DNA of 64,000 bases from Volutella citrinella (GCA_034401135.1 JAWZSP010000005.1:1054001-1118000), one strand, 5' to 3'. Numbered from the stretch's first letter, positions 1 through 14,373 are shown. Notes: generated from the letters alone by a model not told the origin. A program made the numbers and translations.

Positions 1-3000
1 CTGACCACAACGCCCCAGCAGAGCGGCCGTCAGCGCTACCAGCCGACACATACGGGGGCCACACGCCAGAATCTCAGCAGGTACATGCCCTCAGGCGCTC
101 TTCCAGCACAGCCGCCTGTTGCCTCCAGGGCCCAGAGAGGGTCTCGGTGGGTCCATGCATTGGTGGCTCCGCGCCAGCGGCCAGTGGCTATCCCGCCTAG
201 AGCGCCTGGCAGTGAAACCCCGGCCGGCCAGGTTCTGCGCAGTGCAGGCCACCTGACAACCCCCAACACTGGGAGGAGCTACTGTTTGCTAGTGTCCTGG
301 GCAGGAGCAACTACCTACGAGCGTACCTCGACCTATGGATGCAGCAATGTCGAATCTCGTAAGATACATCAACATCCATTCCTGGCATCCGGGCTCCAGG
401 ATATGAGGCGTCGAGGCGCAGGCGGTGGACCATGAGTTTGTTGTCGTAGTAGTCAGCAATCATCATCGGTTCCAGAGTTTTTTTTTTTATCCCTCCCGTC
501 CTTTCCCATTGTGTTACAGCACCCTTCTTTTTGGCTTCCTTGAAAAGCAGGTCCCGGTCCATGCCGTAAGGGGAATAGTCTCGCCCCATCTTGGCCGGAC
601 ACCCGCCTGCCGATTGGACGCCGACGGCCAAAACCCCCTGACGGTGGCGGACGTGTGCTATTTTTGCACTGGACGGCAAGGGATTGGGCGTGCCAAGCGG
701 GCCCCCTCCCAAAGCCACCAAGGGCAGGCCCGATCCCACCCAACGGAACTCCCAGCCACTGGGGGACCACTGAACGGTGCCATCTGATTCCCGCTGATGT
801 GTCGGGTGGGCGGGTTTAGCGGGTTGGCGGGTTCGGCGTTTGTCTTGGGGCTTGAAGGGGGGTGGGCGGGCATGCTCGCTGAGTGAAGAGCTGGGAGCCA
901 GGGACGATTTGCAATGCAAGCAACCACCCACGGCAGACGCTATTGGCAAGCCGCCGGAGTAGTCCGATGCACACGTGAGCAGTCCGGGGAGAGTCGCTAC
1001 TTCAAGATATCATCGAGAAACAAGCCGCCGGTTCAAAGAGAGCGGAGAGCAGACACAACGCCCTGCCGAGAGGTGAAGAATCTGGCCCGACTTGCCGTGA
1101 TTCCGGCGTCAAGACAGGACTAGAGGATAGTGTTTAGGACCGCCGTCTCGGGATCCTTAGCGCCCACCACCTCGGAATGTTGAAACCGTTTGCCTTTTTT
1201 TTCCCCTTGATCGGTCCCTCTGGCACCATCTGTCAACCTTTCAGTGCAACGTGGACTCGCGGCATTCCATGGCTCCATGTCCAGACAGCCCAGCGAGTGA
1301 CGTGACAAGGCTCCTGCTCGGCCGTCACTGGCCACCGCCTTACTGGATGTGTCGCAAGAGCTGCTCCCCACGCGCGCAGGAACACGCACGTCGGGTACAC
1401 ATGGCCACATCTATCCATGACCTTGCAGGTCCATACACCAGGTAATGCGCGCAGTGACTCTCATCACAGAAGAAGTCTGCTACCTTGCCGCATATTCCTG
1501 ACTGCCTGCCTATCTCCTTGCCATAAGCACGCAGATGAGATTTAGGGAGGAATTTGGCAGCCTGCAGTTATCAGGCGTATGGAGTACTTCCCATTTTGTT
1601 TCGTTTCTTTTTTTTTTGGCCGCCCCGTAGTCGTCTGCCGCCACTCACAAGTTCCACCTCACCGCGCTCTCTGGGGGATCGGGCTACGTACGACCAGTAT
1701 CGCAGTGCCAAGTCAGATCTCATGGGGGGCAAGGGACGCGGGTATGTGGCAGAGCTCTTTGTTGCCCGTATGGAGGGACGTCAACGGCTGCTACTAAATC
1801 GCATGTGGCAGGTCGTGTGGCAGCGGGCTGCACACCTTCAGTTTCAGCTTCATCGTATTCAACGTCGCCAGCATCGGCAGCGGCCTGGGTTGATGGGCAA
1901 GGCGGGCTAGCAGCTGGGCTCCCTCTCGGTAACGAGGGTTCAGGTGCCTTCCAGCGAGCTAAGTCATGCGAGTGATACGCCTCAATTCGCCAATACGCCG
2001 AGTGTGCCAGCGGTCCGACTGCGTAATAATCAACCTCTCCAGTTTGGTCCGATCGGGCCGGCAGGCTCTATCCGACAATCGCCAGCCTGGTCAACAACAT
2101 TGCGATTCGAGGTTGGGACAGTGGCTCCCAGCGCGCCCTCCAAGGCTACAGCAGGTCTGGTGGGTTAGTGAGCTTGTGGGGCGGGTCCATCCTCCATGTC
2201 AGAGTGTGTGGCCTTCCTCGTATCCTGCAGATCCCTCCTTTATGCGCATGCAAGGGTGACGGATGAAAGCAATCGACAAAGAGGGAACCAAGCAATCACT
2301 TCATCAATCAATCCTAGCCCGAAGGTCCCGAACTCTGAATTGAAATCAACAGTGGGCCTGACCCTCAAACCCCACTGCCACGATTCCCTCGACAATTGAC
2401 TTCTACATTACTGTATAGACTGCATATCAGTCAATCCACGAGTCCCGGGGGTTGAAAGGGTGCTGATGCCAAGATGCACCGAACCAGGCACGCATCGCGC
2501 CCGGTGGAGTCGTCAGTGCTCCACGGTCCACCCCCTTTGTGTCGCCTCATCTGGTCTTGACCTCTCTGAATCGTGATTCCGATTGCCGCGCCAAGTTGCT
2601 TGGAGTTTGCCCCTTGGTCATTATATTACGCATCCATTCCATGCACAGCCGTCGTCCGCTGGAGCTCTCCATTATTGCGAATTGGCCCTATGTTGTCACC
2701 ATGCATTGACCAGGCGAGGAAGACGGAGCAATCGAGCCTTGGTGTCAGAATGCCCTCTCTGACGTCAAGGACAAGAACCACTGCTTCGTGTTTGCCCCGT
2801 CCGACTAACCTGCCAAGGCACGCAGCTCGCAATAGCCAGCTCCTCCCACGCCTCGCTCCGTCGCTAGCCCGCCGTAGCCCCCGTTGTGAGGCCTCATCAG
2901 CCGCCGAGGAAAAGGCAATACCACCCGCACGTATAGGTCAGTGGGGCAGGGACACGCGGAGAGGAGGAGCCATGGGCGATGCTGTCTGCGCGATTCGATC

Positions 3001-3730
3001 CTGCGCAATCCACGCCAACATACTTGTCGTCCCCATGGTGTGAGATGACGACGCTTTGACCAAAGTTCGTTCCTACACTCGGCAGTACCTCATGGCTCAA
3101 CAACTCGCCAAGAGTGGCGAAATGCTGTGTTTCAAAATCTCGAGGCAGATGGATCTCAGCGTCCTGATCCTCCCAAGCCCCCCTTACCTCCGTCGTTGAC
3201 CTAGAAAGGACCAGTAGCATGCGGTCGACGCAGCGTGTTATAGATACTTCTAATCGCTACTTTTGTGAAGTTGCTCACTGGAACTACTAACTATCAGTAT
3301 CTAGTATGCTGTGTCCCTGCCCATTGCCTCTGTCCCTCACCAATTACTTCCTACCTACCACCTAAGCTAAGTCATTTTCTTGAGTTGTTGTAAGCCTATC
3401 CATATATACGGCTACTCATTTGTCCTATTCAGACTGTTGTGCATCACTTCACTTCACTTCCCCTCTACTTCACGGCATCCACGAACGTCACGACTCAGTA
3501 TGCTTATGTAGCATAGGAGTGCGTCCATTTCTTAATTGACGCTCATTGGGGAGCTATTGAACAAACAGATAGAAGAGCAAATACACACCAAAATGAGGAA
3601 TGGCCGTTAGCGGCGAACCATCCTGTCCCACCATTTTTCGCCTACACCGAGAAAGAAGCCATCCCACCATTGTGCCTCTCGGTATCAGAACCGTTGGCAG
3701 AGAAAGAAAAAGAAACCGCGGCCCCATAGC
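1..3730. other. Intergenic region without a convincing gene
   Basis: No reading frame here matches a family I recognise. The stretch 3230-3600 is richer in A/T than its surroundings. Two minus-strand frames look slightly protein-like: 589 down to 311 (92 codons from an ATG) and 3220 down to 2897 (107 codons from an ATG). Neither shows the G/C-rich third positions of the real genes in this window, and neither has an identifiable domain. I read the region as mostly non-coding, possibly with decayed gene pieces. Confidence 0.5.
311..589 (-). CDS. Doubtful small hypothetical protein (92 aa)
   Basis: This minus-strand frame begins with an ATG at 589 and stops at 311. The first two thirds are hydrophilic and charged, with a lysine run encoded by an A-rich tract near 480, and contain a short patch around an IADYYDN sequence where third positions are G/C rich. 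The frame stays open upstream to about 949, but that part is low-complexity. No domain, signal peptide or membrane segment is visible. It could be an exon of an unmodelled gene, a decayed remnant or chance. No function is proposed. Confidence 0.18.
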   Translation of the reverse strand: MGRDYSPYGMDRDLLFKEAKKKGAVTQWERTGGIKKKTLEPMMIADYYDNKLMVHRLRLDASYPGARMPGMDVDVSYEIRHCCIHRSRYARR

Positions 3731-4658
3731 TCAGACCTCGGCGGGCCCTTGACTTCGTGTCTTTCGTGCCGTCCTGCCCACAACCGGCGCGGCCTTTTTG
3801 TCCTTCTTGGCCTTGTTGTTGTTCTTACCGTTCGTCGCAGGAGCAACTACAGGTACAGGCGCAGGCTCAGGCGCAGCGGGAGTCTCGTCCTCAACCCGGG
3901 CCTTCTTGTCGTTGCGCGACTCCGAGTCCGGCTCTCCATTGACCTTGGCATCGTCACCAGAGTGTTCATCTAGCTTGCGCTTTGCCGAATTGGCGTCGTC
4001 GTCTTTGGTAGACTGCAGCGCACCCGTCATCTCAACCACCTTGTTTGCGCCGTTGGTCAGGGCGTCGACTACCTTGTCCTTAATATCCTTGACATCTTTG
4101 ACCAGGTCATCATCCTTTGGGGTTTCAGTGGCCGGAGTTGACTGAGGCTCTAGAATGCCGGCAATGACAGCTGCTTCCTCTGACTTCGGGGGCTCTTTAG
4201 GTTCCTCTTCGATCCTCAGCTCCGGTCGCGGCGTACCGCCAGCAGGAGTCTGGTTGTTGAGTGGCGTCTGTGGCACCGAAACGACCTCGACAGGCTTGGG
4301 AAGGAGATGCTTTACGGCTGGGCCAGCGCCATCGGGGACCTTCTCGGTAGGCTTGGCATCGTCCGTCGCAGGAGCCGATGTAGGCTCATTGGGAGCCTTT
4401 GCCTGAGCTTCAGGAGCTCCGGGCGCGGGCTCACCGACTGGTTGTCGCAAGTTAGCACATTGGTCGCACAGATCTCATCTGGATGCCAGATTCACGGCTG
4501 AGGGCAGGAGATGGCGAGCACACTCGATCGGGGCCAATTGAGGGGGCCCAGGGTAGCATCGCGACAAGGGAGGGACTGGAGGCAGCGACTTGCGATGGTT
4601 TGGATGGCTCGCGATGATGGTTACCTTTGTCAATGGCTGGGGCGATTCCGTCGGCCAT
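3731..4658 (-). CDS. Unknown Pro/Ala/Glu/Lys-rich protein (246 aa)
   Basis: Two exons are inferred: 4658-4625 (34 nt) and 4437-3731, separated by an intron of about 187 nt with donor GTAACC and acceptor CAACCAG. The join gives 246 residues beginning MADGIAPAIDK, and the total length is a multiple of three. The protein is low-complexity and probably disordered. The N-terminal half is rich in Pro, Ala, Thr and Glu. The middle holds DDD/KD acidic clusters (KDVKDIKDK). The C-terminal 40 residues are basic (KAKKDKKAA, RTARKTRS), which could act as a nuclear localisation or nucleic-acid-binding tail. No catalytic domain is visible, so function is unknown. The reading frame and splice join are well supported; the role is not. 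Confidence 0.72.
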
Positions 4659-7145
<2,487 letters not shown>

Positions 7146-7429
7146 GCCTGTCAATTCATTGGAGATGGGAGGAGAACGAGGGGATATGAACAAAAGGATA
7201 CACACATCACACGCACACACAAAAACACCACACATTTGCACTCGCATCTAGATGTACGATCGGGGGGCGTTCGGCGGGAAGCATAGTGCCCGTTTTAATC
7301 TAATACCATCTTTCTTCCGTCTATTATACTACTACACTGCAAGCGCTTTTTGACATGACCTGAATCGCTCCTTGGCGCTCACACGCGTGGACACTCGAGG
7401 GATATCACTCCTCACCTTCCGTTCGACTC

Positions 7430-8413
7430 TTACATGAAGCGGCCACCCGTCACCATGATAGTCTGTCCAGAGACGTACGAGAACAGAGGGCTGGCTACAG
7501 CAAGGACGGCGCTCGCAGCCTCGCTGGGCTCACCGGGGCGGGCCAGGGGAATATCAGGGTAGGCAGCAGGGCCAGCGGCGGGGGGTGCCTGGCCCTTGGT
7601 AGGGATGCCGAGGGCGACCTTTTCACCGTCTGGGGTGGTGAAGAAGGCACCGTCCTCCTTAGCAGCGGTCAAACGGGTCTTGATGTAGCCAAAGGCAATG
7701 GTGTTGGCGCGGACGCCGAACTGAGGTCCCCATTCCTTAGCAATGACCTTGGTCATGCCAGTGACACCGGCCTTGGCCAGACCGTAGTTGATCTGGCCAG
7801 CGTTGCCGTGGACTCCCGAGGTGGAGGAGATGTTGATGATGTTACGGGGAGCACCGTCCTTGACTCGGAAGTAGGGAGCGGCCTCGCGGATGAGGGCAAA
7901 GGGCGCCGTGCAGTGAAGGGCAATCATGGTATCCCACTGCCTGCTAGCTGTTAGTTTCATCACGCGCAACACCTTTGTAAGATGGAAACTGACTTGTCGC
8001 TCATCTTGTGGATCACTCCATCCCAGGTGTATCCAGCATTGTTCACGATGATGTTGATCTTTCCGTTGCCAAACTCGGCTGTCTTCTGGACGAGAGTCTT
8101 GATGTAATTTGCGTCAGTGATGTCGCCGGCAACAGCGATAGCCTGACCGCCGCTCTTGTTGATTCCATCCGCAACGTCGGCGCTCTTCTCTGCAATTGTG
8201 TAAGCCAATGGACACTCAATGTGCTCAAGATCTGGTGCAAGGCTTACTGGCGTCGATATCGGCAACAACAACCTTGGCGCCCTCTTTGGCGAACTGACGG
8301 GCGGCCTCGGCACCAATACCCTGCCCGCTTCCAGTGATGATGGCAACCTGCCCAGCCAACATACCCTTGGGGTAGTTGAGCTGGCCGGCGAGCTGGCTGA
8401 GACGATCCGACAT
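7430..8413 (-). CDS. Short-chain dehydrogenase/reductase (3-oxoacyl-ACP reductase-like), 290 aa
   Basis: A classical SDR, an NAD(P)(H)-dependent oxidoreductase. Exons run 8413-8248, 8189-7994 and 7940-7430 (splice sites GTAAGC/TTGCAG and GTCAGT/TAGCAG), giving 290 aa in frame. The Rossmann nucleotide motif TGSGQGIG is at residues 27-34, NNAG at 105-108, a serine-rich active-site strand NISSTSG near 157-163, and the catalytic YxxxK as Y173/K177. The C-terminal third has an extra Pro/Ala-rich insert (GIPTKGQAPPAAGPAAYPD) before the usual final strand. It resembles FabG-type proteins, but substrate cannot be told from sequence. No obvious peroxisomal tripeptide is present at the end (RFM). Intron 1 falls in the cofactor-specificity loop after ADIDA. 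Confidence 0.92.
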
Positions 8414-8894
8414 GGTGGCTTACACGGTGTGGGTAGGGTTCGTGTCAGGTGCAGGTTGCTAAGTTCTACTGCAAATAACGGAGTATAAAAGCAGTCAAGA
8501 AATTCGCGGACGATGCCATCATGAGGCACTCGGAGTATAAATGCATCGGCAAGAAGCTGGTGTCGCTCCTCATGGGGTCTCAATGCGACGTCGCTGCATG
8601 CCGAGGTTCCCCGCTGCAGCTTTGCCCGCGGGTGCGTGGGGCAGAGATCTGCCCGTTGGACACACCCCTACTGCGAGCCTCAATGGAGCTCGGCTTTAGG
8701 CAGCCCTGGGAGCCCTTGGGTCGCTAAAAAGAACCGGAGCACCCGAGGCAATAATACCTGAAAGGGCGCCAAGGGTGTATTTGTGAATGGCAACATGGCA
8801 GCACCGGCATCGCTCACTTACTCTTAAAACAACATCAAACAGTCAATCGCAAAAGCCCACATACATATTCATCGTAATCATTAAGTATCGACAT
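8414..8894. other. Intergenic region between two minus-strand genes
   Basis: This 0.48 kb holds the promoter and leader of the SDR gene and the 3' end of the TRAPPC12-like gene. No reading frame in it is recognisable. A TATAAA-like element (GAGTATAAAAGC) lies near 8480-8490, about 70 bp upstream of the SDR start, and is a plausible core promoter element for that gene. Confidence 0.45.
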
Positions 8895-10450
8895 CTATAG
8901 CTTGAAGTCGCCATTGGTCTTCTCCCATCCCGCCGGCGAAGGGGCCATTTCTGCCACCCGCTCCGTTAATTTGATCTTGGAGTTGCGGTTCTTCTCCGTG
9001 CAGAGCTCGTATATGGTTGACAGGTTAAACAATAGTGTGTGCGACGAGAATCCCGAATCCACGAGCGACTCGAGAAGTTCTCGTCCCTAATATCAACGTC
9101 AGCGGTGTAAGACCAACAGAGTGGGCAAACGTACCTCATGCATCCGGCCCAAGTACAGCAGGCACACTGCCATGTTGATGCTGACCATCTCGTCCTCGAT
9201 CGTCTCCTTCAAGCCCTTCCACTTTTCAAGCGCCGAGGCGTAGTCGGCATCCGCCATGTCGCAGAGCGCTAAAATGATCTGTTCCGTAGTCTGTTGGCCT
9301 CCATCCTTGCTCGTACACTCTCTCGCGCTGTCCACGTCGCCTAGGCGCAGCCACATGAGGGCTTTGGAGAGCGCCATCTTTCCATCGCCCCGGTCTCGCA
9401 AAGTGCTCAGGTGGTGTGCCGCCCCCGTGAGATCGTCCATCTCGACCAGCGCGCCAGCGACCTGGATGCCGAGATCGTGGAGACGAGCCTTCCAGAGCTC
9501 CTTTGCTGAGTTGTCGTGCTGGGTGACAGACCGCGCGATGCGCTCACGTGCTTCCCGCGCGAGATCATGGTAGCTCATGATTGCTCGCCTTGGGTCGCCA
9601 AACCCAAGAGCCTGGAGCCGCACGTTGAGAACACGCAGCTCCCATGGGACCAGGTGCTCGCCCGTAGTCTCGTCGACGTAAGTCCGAACATTATTCAGAT
9701 CCTCCAGCGCCTTGACTTCCTGAGCAGCCAGAGGTGTCGCATCAATGAGCGTTAAACATGCTAGTCGCGTGTAGAGCAGGCCGAAGATCCTCTTAGAATC
9801 CGTAGGGTTAATAGCACCAGCAGCTCCAGAACCCGTGAGCTCCTGCACTGCCGCAATCGCTGCAGCGCGGAAATGGCCTTGCGCTAGTAGCTCCTCGAGC
9901 GGCGCTTCTGGGCTTGGCTGCTTTGACGAGTTGCGGAACGCGGAGGGCACGTTCAGAGGATTCAGAGGGTGGTAGATCTCAGGGCGGAGCAGAGAGGAGA
10001 AGTCTTTGGGCCGCGCCTCGCCGACCTGGGACACTGGCGACGCGGCCGAGGAGCGGACATGGGGTGATGATATCCTGGACCGCCGTGTCGGCGTCAACTG
10101 GGCTGCTGGTTGACGAGCTGCGAGCGGATCACTGCGATTGCGCGTTAGGAGTGATGAGGTGGCGATTGGAGTGCAGCTTACTCGTCAGCGTCGAGCGGCC
10201 CCTTTGTCGAGGACCTTGGTCTAGCTGTGGTTCGTCAGCATGCTTCAAATCAACAAGCGCAACCACCTTGCAGCATTCAAGAAACCGATGTGGTTCGGGA
10301 GGCTGTCGAGGCCCTCGCATCTGAGCTGATGCTCGCAGCGAGGAGTATGTGGGGGGATTCGTAGTCTGAGGAGGACACCACGCACGTACCTTTTGTAAGC
10401 GACTTGTTTCTTGAGTGCCCTTTACTGGGAGTTCCTAGTGATTCGCTCAT
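8895..10450 (-). CDS. TRAPPC12-like TPR protein (trafficking protein particle complex), 430 aa
   Basis: Four exons are inferred: 10450-10390, 10224-10182, 10131-9135 and 9086-8895, totalling 430 codons plus stop in frame. The body (about residues 70-430) is an all-helical repeat protein matching the TRAPPC12/TTC15 family: a hydrophobic start (EELLAQGHFRAAAIAAVQEL), the PWELRVLNVRLQALG stretch and a C-terminal TPR series ending with a helix pair around LLFNLSTIYEL. In other organisms this protein is a TRAPP tethering-complex subunit acting at ER-Golgi. The N-terminal 60 residues are basic, Ser/Pro-rich and probably disordered. The first intron is relatively long (165 nt); I chose its acceptor (ACCACAG, just before 10224) because it is the one that keeps frame. 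The two short 5' exons are less certain than the large exon. Confidence 0.82.
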
Positions 10451-10887
10451 GGTCGCTTCTTTCTGTTGTGCTGTTGTCGGAGCCAGAGCTCTCTCACCAA
10501 GATGGCGAGGTGATGAAGCCAGCGGCTAAACCTCGGCGGCAGCCCATCACCCAAACACGCCTCGATGAGTGATGCTTCCTTATCAGAAGTCACTCGGATT
10601 ACATCCAACGTGGGCAAATATAACATCCCTTTGTCAAACAGCTAAAATAGGGTCAATATGGGCGGCAGTCCTCAGTTCAGAGCCGACGCGGTGCCATGCG
10701 TGGCATTGACTGCCGGTACATGCCCAAACCATGTAAGTCTGCAGCTGTGGAGGAAAGCAAGACGGGAGCAAAGCGGCAAGGACTTTCCACAACCACCTAT
10801 CATGTCTCTGCTCGCCGTGAAATGATCTCCTCTTTGCCTTCTTCAAGCAAGCACCCAATTCTTAGAGTCCATGATTATATCAGCACC
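10451..10887. other. Divergent promoter region, TRAPPC12-like gene and BTB gene
   Basis: These 437 bases lie between two divergent start codons and must hold both promoters. An open frame runs through its right half into the BTB start (from about 10696) but shows no conserved sequence, so I keep the BTB start at the ATG at 10888. Nothing else is recognised. Confidence 0.45.
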
Positions 10888-12071
10888 ATGCCGCCGCCCA
10901 GAAAGCGTATCAAGGGGAGCTCGGGAGGTCAGCGAATCCCTTCCTCGAACAACAAGATGATGCTGACCAGAAAAAGCACCTGTCGAGGCCTCAGTCGTGG
11001 TTTCAGTCAACATTCCAGTCAAGCCTCCAGTCAATACTCCAGTCGAGACTCCAATTGAGGCCCCAGTCAAGGCACCAGTCGAAGTCCTCATCGTCGGCGG
11101 GGACGTTATTTTTGACTTGGGCCAAGGCAAAAGGCTTCAATTAGACTCCTCGGTGCTTCGCTCAGCAATCCCCCGTCTTTGCAGACATGTTCAGCCCTCG
11201 ATATCGTGAAGGCCAGATCCTGGAAGCAGCCGGCGGAAGCCCAGCTGATATCCCCTTGCTATTGGATGATCCGTTCATCTTTATGAACATGTGCCGCGCC
11301 ATATGGGGAAACCAGTACACAATTGCAGCCCTGTCTCCTCGGCATAAATTGCAAATTGCCCTGATGGCCCTTAGATATAAGTTGAGCAGTCGACTGAAGT
11401 TTGCATCCACTCAATGGCTCCTTGCCGACACCGTTCCAAAGCCATATGGGGCCGCAGTCTGTCCGCATCGAGAAGCATACTGGACGCTCACTCTGGCTGC
11501 ATACTATTTTGGTGCCATCGAGGCATTCAGCAAACTTACTCTGTGTTTGATGAGTACACGAGAAACTTGGCTGCCATATGCTGTCAAGCTTCGGCACAAG
11601 GAGCTAGGCATGCGCCTTTGCTGTAAGCTAGCATTACGCGCGTTGGCAATTTTCTTGTAGATCCACGCTGACAAGGGAAAGACGCAATCGAAAAGACATC
11701 CGCAATCAACGCCGAACTTCCCAAAGGCACCACCCTTCATGGTGTGTGTCTTTACTGCTTCAACAGACAAAAGGAGTATCAGGCCCAGCATCCTATTTTC
11801 GATTGCAGGTGGAAGGACCGCTTTCACACTTGGAGAATAGCTTCGCGAAGCTGATTAGCAAAAACGGCCACTATGCAGTGTTCTCAGCCAAATGCCCCTA
11901 CTTTGCCCCAGCGACTCAGTCCAGGGCCTCTTAGAGGCTGTGTGGGAGACGTTGAGCGAGGATGAAGGCGCAGATGGCAAAGTTTTATTCGATAGCCCAA
12001 TGACTTTTCGAATTGAATTCAGCAAATTACAAATTCCTCCTTCGTACATGGCCGGAAATATGCGTTGTTGA
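10888..12071 (+). pseudogene. BTB/POZ-domain protein with a one-base frame break
   Basis: Inferred exons are 10888-10927, 10971-11622, 11676-11808 and 11879-12071. The BTB fold is visible as VEVLIVGGDVIFDLGQG and LDSSVLRSA, then, in another frame, PVFADMFSPRYREGQ. The two halves are out of register at the C5 run 11170-11174. With one C fewer, the joined exons would be divisible by three (338 codons) and the BTB motif continuous. Downstream are a helical segment (residues ~120-225) and a Cys-rich patch (CLYCFNRQ). The final exon ends SYMAGNMRC and stops at 12069-12071. As read, translation ends at the stop in the 10997-11209 frame. It may be a true pseudogene or a homopolymer sequencing error. 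The first intron (43 nt) is unusually short and uncertain. BTB proteins of this fungal type have no assigned function; interaction roles are likely. Confidence 0.7.
11012..11083 (+). repeat. Six-copy 12-nt coding minisatellite (Pro-Val-x-x repeat)
   Basis: Six consecutive 12-nt units follow the pattern xxx-CCA-GTC-rAr, one of them with ATT in place of GTC. They encode a Pro-Val tetrapeptide repeat immediately before the BTB core of the 10888-12071 gene. Unit length is a multiple of three, so copy changes would not alter the frame. Confidence 0.85.
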
Positions 12072-12189
12072 GAAGCTGAGTTGGATGTGCGCTGCGGTGC
12101 TCATGGCATTTTTGCCCCACCAAGAGGAACCTACTCCTCTTGTCGCCAGTAGCAAAATCAACCACCTTCAATGTCTTGATGCAAGCACA

Positions 12190-14373
12190 ATGAGAACACG
12201 GAAATCCAATCGCACAAAGCGCTATACCATTGAAAAGTACGATTTCGAGGGAAGTTCCGATGAGGAGATTCTGAACCGTACCAAGAGGGACGACGACGGC
12301 GACGATGACAATTTCGACGCAGCGGCGGCTGAGGAGAGCGCCGAAGACGAGGAGGAGCTCGCGATTGGGCTGGACGAACCCGAGGAGGATGCAGAGGTTA
12401 GCGACCCCGAGGGCGTCCCAGACAGGTTTGCCCGACAGCGCGTGAAGCCCATACGGCCGTTTAACGTGCGGGCGCTGGGCGTGACGGGATACCTGGACGT
12501 GGAGCCCGTGGCCGCCGACGGGCGCATCGTGAGGGCGTACTTTGGCCCCTACGACCGGACGGCGCACGGCCGGGCCCTGGTGGAGGCGTGGTACGGCCGC
12601 CACGAGAAGGGGATCGAGACGGCCAGCGACCTGTTGTCACGGTGGATGGGCTGGGGCCTGCTGCCGCCTAAGGTGAGGATGGCCAACGACGGTGAGGCGC
12701 GGCGCGACAAGGGCGTGTGGTCGCCCAATTTCTACGAGCGCGAGGCCTACAACGCCGAGCAGTGGTACAAGCGCATCGAGGACAGCATCCCCCGGGCGGA
12801 TGCGCGCGTGGCTCTTCCAGAGGAGGAATCACAACGGTATCGGTTCGCGCACGGCGTGATGCCTGTCCTGGTCGGCCCATACCGCGCTCAGCAAGAGGTG
12901 CAGCTCCAACCAGGCGATGCGCTTGCGCTTTCTCAGCATGGGTTACCCTTTGAACTGGACGAGTCGGAGGACAAGGTCCCCTCTGGGTGGATGTTCGACG
13001 CTGGCGGCATGGTCCTCGGAATGGATTGGGCACCGCGATACAAGGCTGGCGATGCGCCGCAGCTCCTCGCGCTTTGTGTCATCCCGCACTCAGACCATGA
13101 ATACTACGACTACGAGAGGGAGTTTTCAAATCCGGACTTCCAGAAGTCGGGTGTGATCCAGCTATGGGAAATGCTGGGGGAGCGGACAGCGAATGGCATC
13201 GTGCGGTCATCATCCCAGCGGCCCAGACTTCGCAAGACAGTGTGCCTAGAACACGGGCGAGCAAAGAAGGTGAAATGGAGTCCAGCATGCGACTTCTTGG
13301 CTGTTCTTTGCGGGGATGGCAACGTGCACGTCATCCAAGCAGGCGAGGGTGGTGAAGGAGGCTACGGTAAGAGTTCTGGTCCATTTTTCCCTGCACGCCT
13401 CACTAACAAGTAGTCAGAACGAGTAGATGCTACCGTCGCGAGCTTCGGCTTTCCTAATGAAGAAGCGGTATCGTCAACAGCCCTCACATGGATCCACTTC
13501 AACCGGCTTGCGGTGGGCTACTCTGACGGCTCCATTGCCCTTTGGTCAATCCGGCCCAGTCGCCTGTTGTCCCGACATCCAGTCCATCACAACCACGTCC
13601 TCAACCTGGTTTCCGGTTATCCCTCAATGCCGTACGTCGTCGCCTCAACTCCCATCGGCGGCACGATGAGGCTCCTTGATCTGAGGAACCCAAGCTGCGA
13701 GACCACCGAAGTCCAGGCGTTGTCCGTCTCAATGCAGCAGAATGTGATCGGATACAGCGACCACCTTCTGGGCTTCTTTTCCATGAATCCATCTGCCGGT
13801 GTGCTCAACACACAAATCAGCTTCATGCACCACTCACAGTTCCCCATTACTCGGCGCGTCTTCACGGGAGAGAGCTATCCGTCATGCATCTCCGTCGGTC
13901 GCACGCACCCTTTCCTCCTCATTGGCTCCGTAGACGGCTCCCTCTTCGCGTTGAACCCGCAGGTCGAGCTCTTCACAAGCCGGCGTGAGCCTTCGTACCA
14001 CATCAGGGTATTCCAACACGAGCACCGACCAGCAAGGTTTTTCCCTGAGGACTCGCCCGCAGCTGTTCGAGGTGTATCCCGGGTCATGCAGGGCTTCAAA
14101 CCCGAGAAGAACGTTATCCCCAAACCAGACAACAAGGCGCAGGGCAAGAAGCCCAAGGCGAAGAAGAAAAAGGGCGGAGATGGCGAAGATGGCGAAGAGG
14201 ATACAATTGGTCTCATTGATCCAAAGAGGGCGGTGATCCAGGAACCCTTGACAAAAATCACGGTGGTGGAGTGGAATCCGAATGATGATTATGGGCACTG
14301 GGCAGCGGCGGCAATGGCGTCAGGATTGGTCAAGGTCATTGATCTTGGGTTGGAGCCGCCTGATGACGATTGA
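12190..14373 (+). CDS. tfc6: Transcription factor TFIIIC subunit Tfc6/Sfc6-like WD40 protein, 710 aa
   Basis: Tfc6 is part of the TFIIIC complex that binds the B box of Pol III genes. Exons are 12190-13366 and 13418-14373 (donor GGTAAG, acceptor TAGTCAG), giving 710 aa. I chose the ATG at 12190 because the N-terminus MRTRKSNRTKRYT..KYDF looks like the family start. Earlier in-frame ATGs exist at about 12085 and 12103. The N-terminal 100 residues are basic then very acidic (DDDGDDD, EEDAE). The rest is a divergent WD40 propeller: conserved pieces include GWMFDAGGMVLGMDW, KVKWSPACDFLAVLCGDGNVHV and AVGYSDGSIALWSIRP. A basic low-complexity insert (KKPKAKKKKGG) interrupts the last blades. The gene begins only 118 bp after the BTB gene ends, and its stop is 34 bp from the stop of the convergent PAQR gene. 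Confidence 0.88.

Noticed and set aside
11138..11180. A possible very short intron that would explain the BTB frame switch
   Set aside because: A GTGCTT...TTTGCAG pair would give an intron of about 32 nt and remove conserved BTB residues, so a one-base change in the C run is the better explanation.
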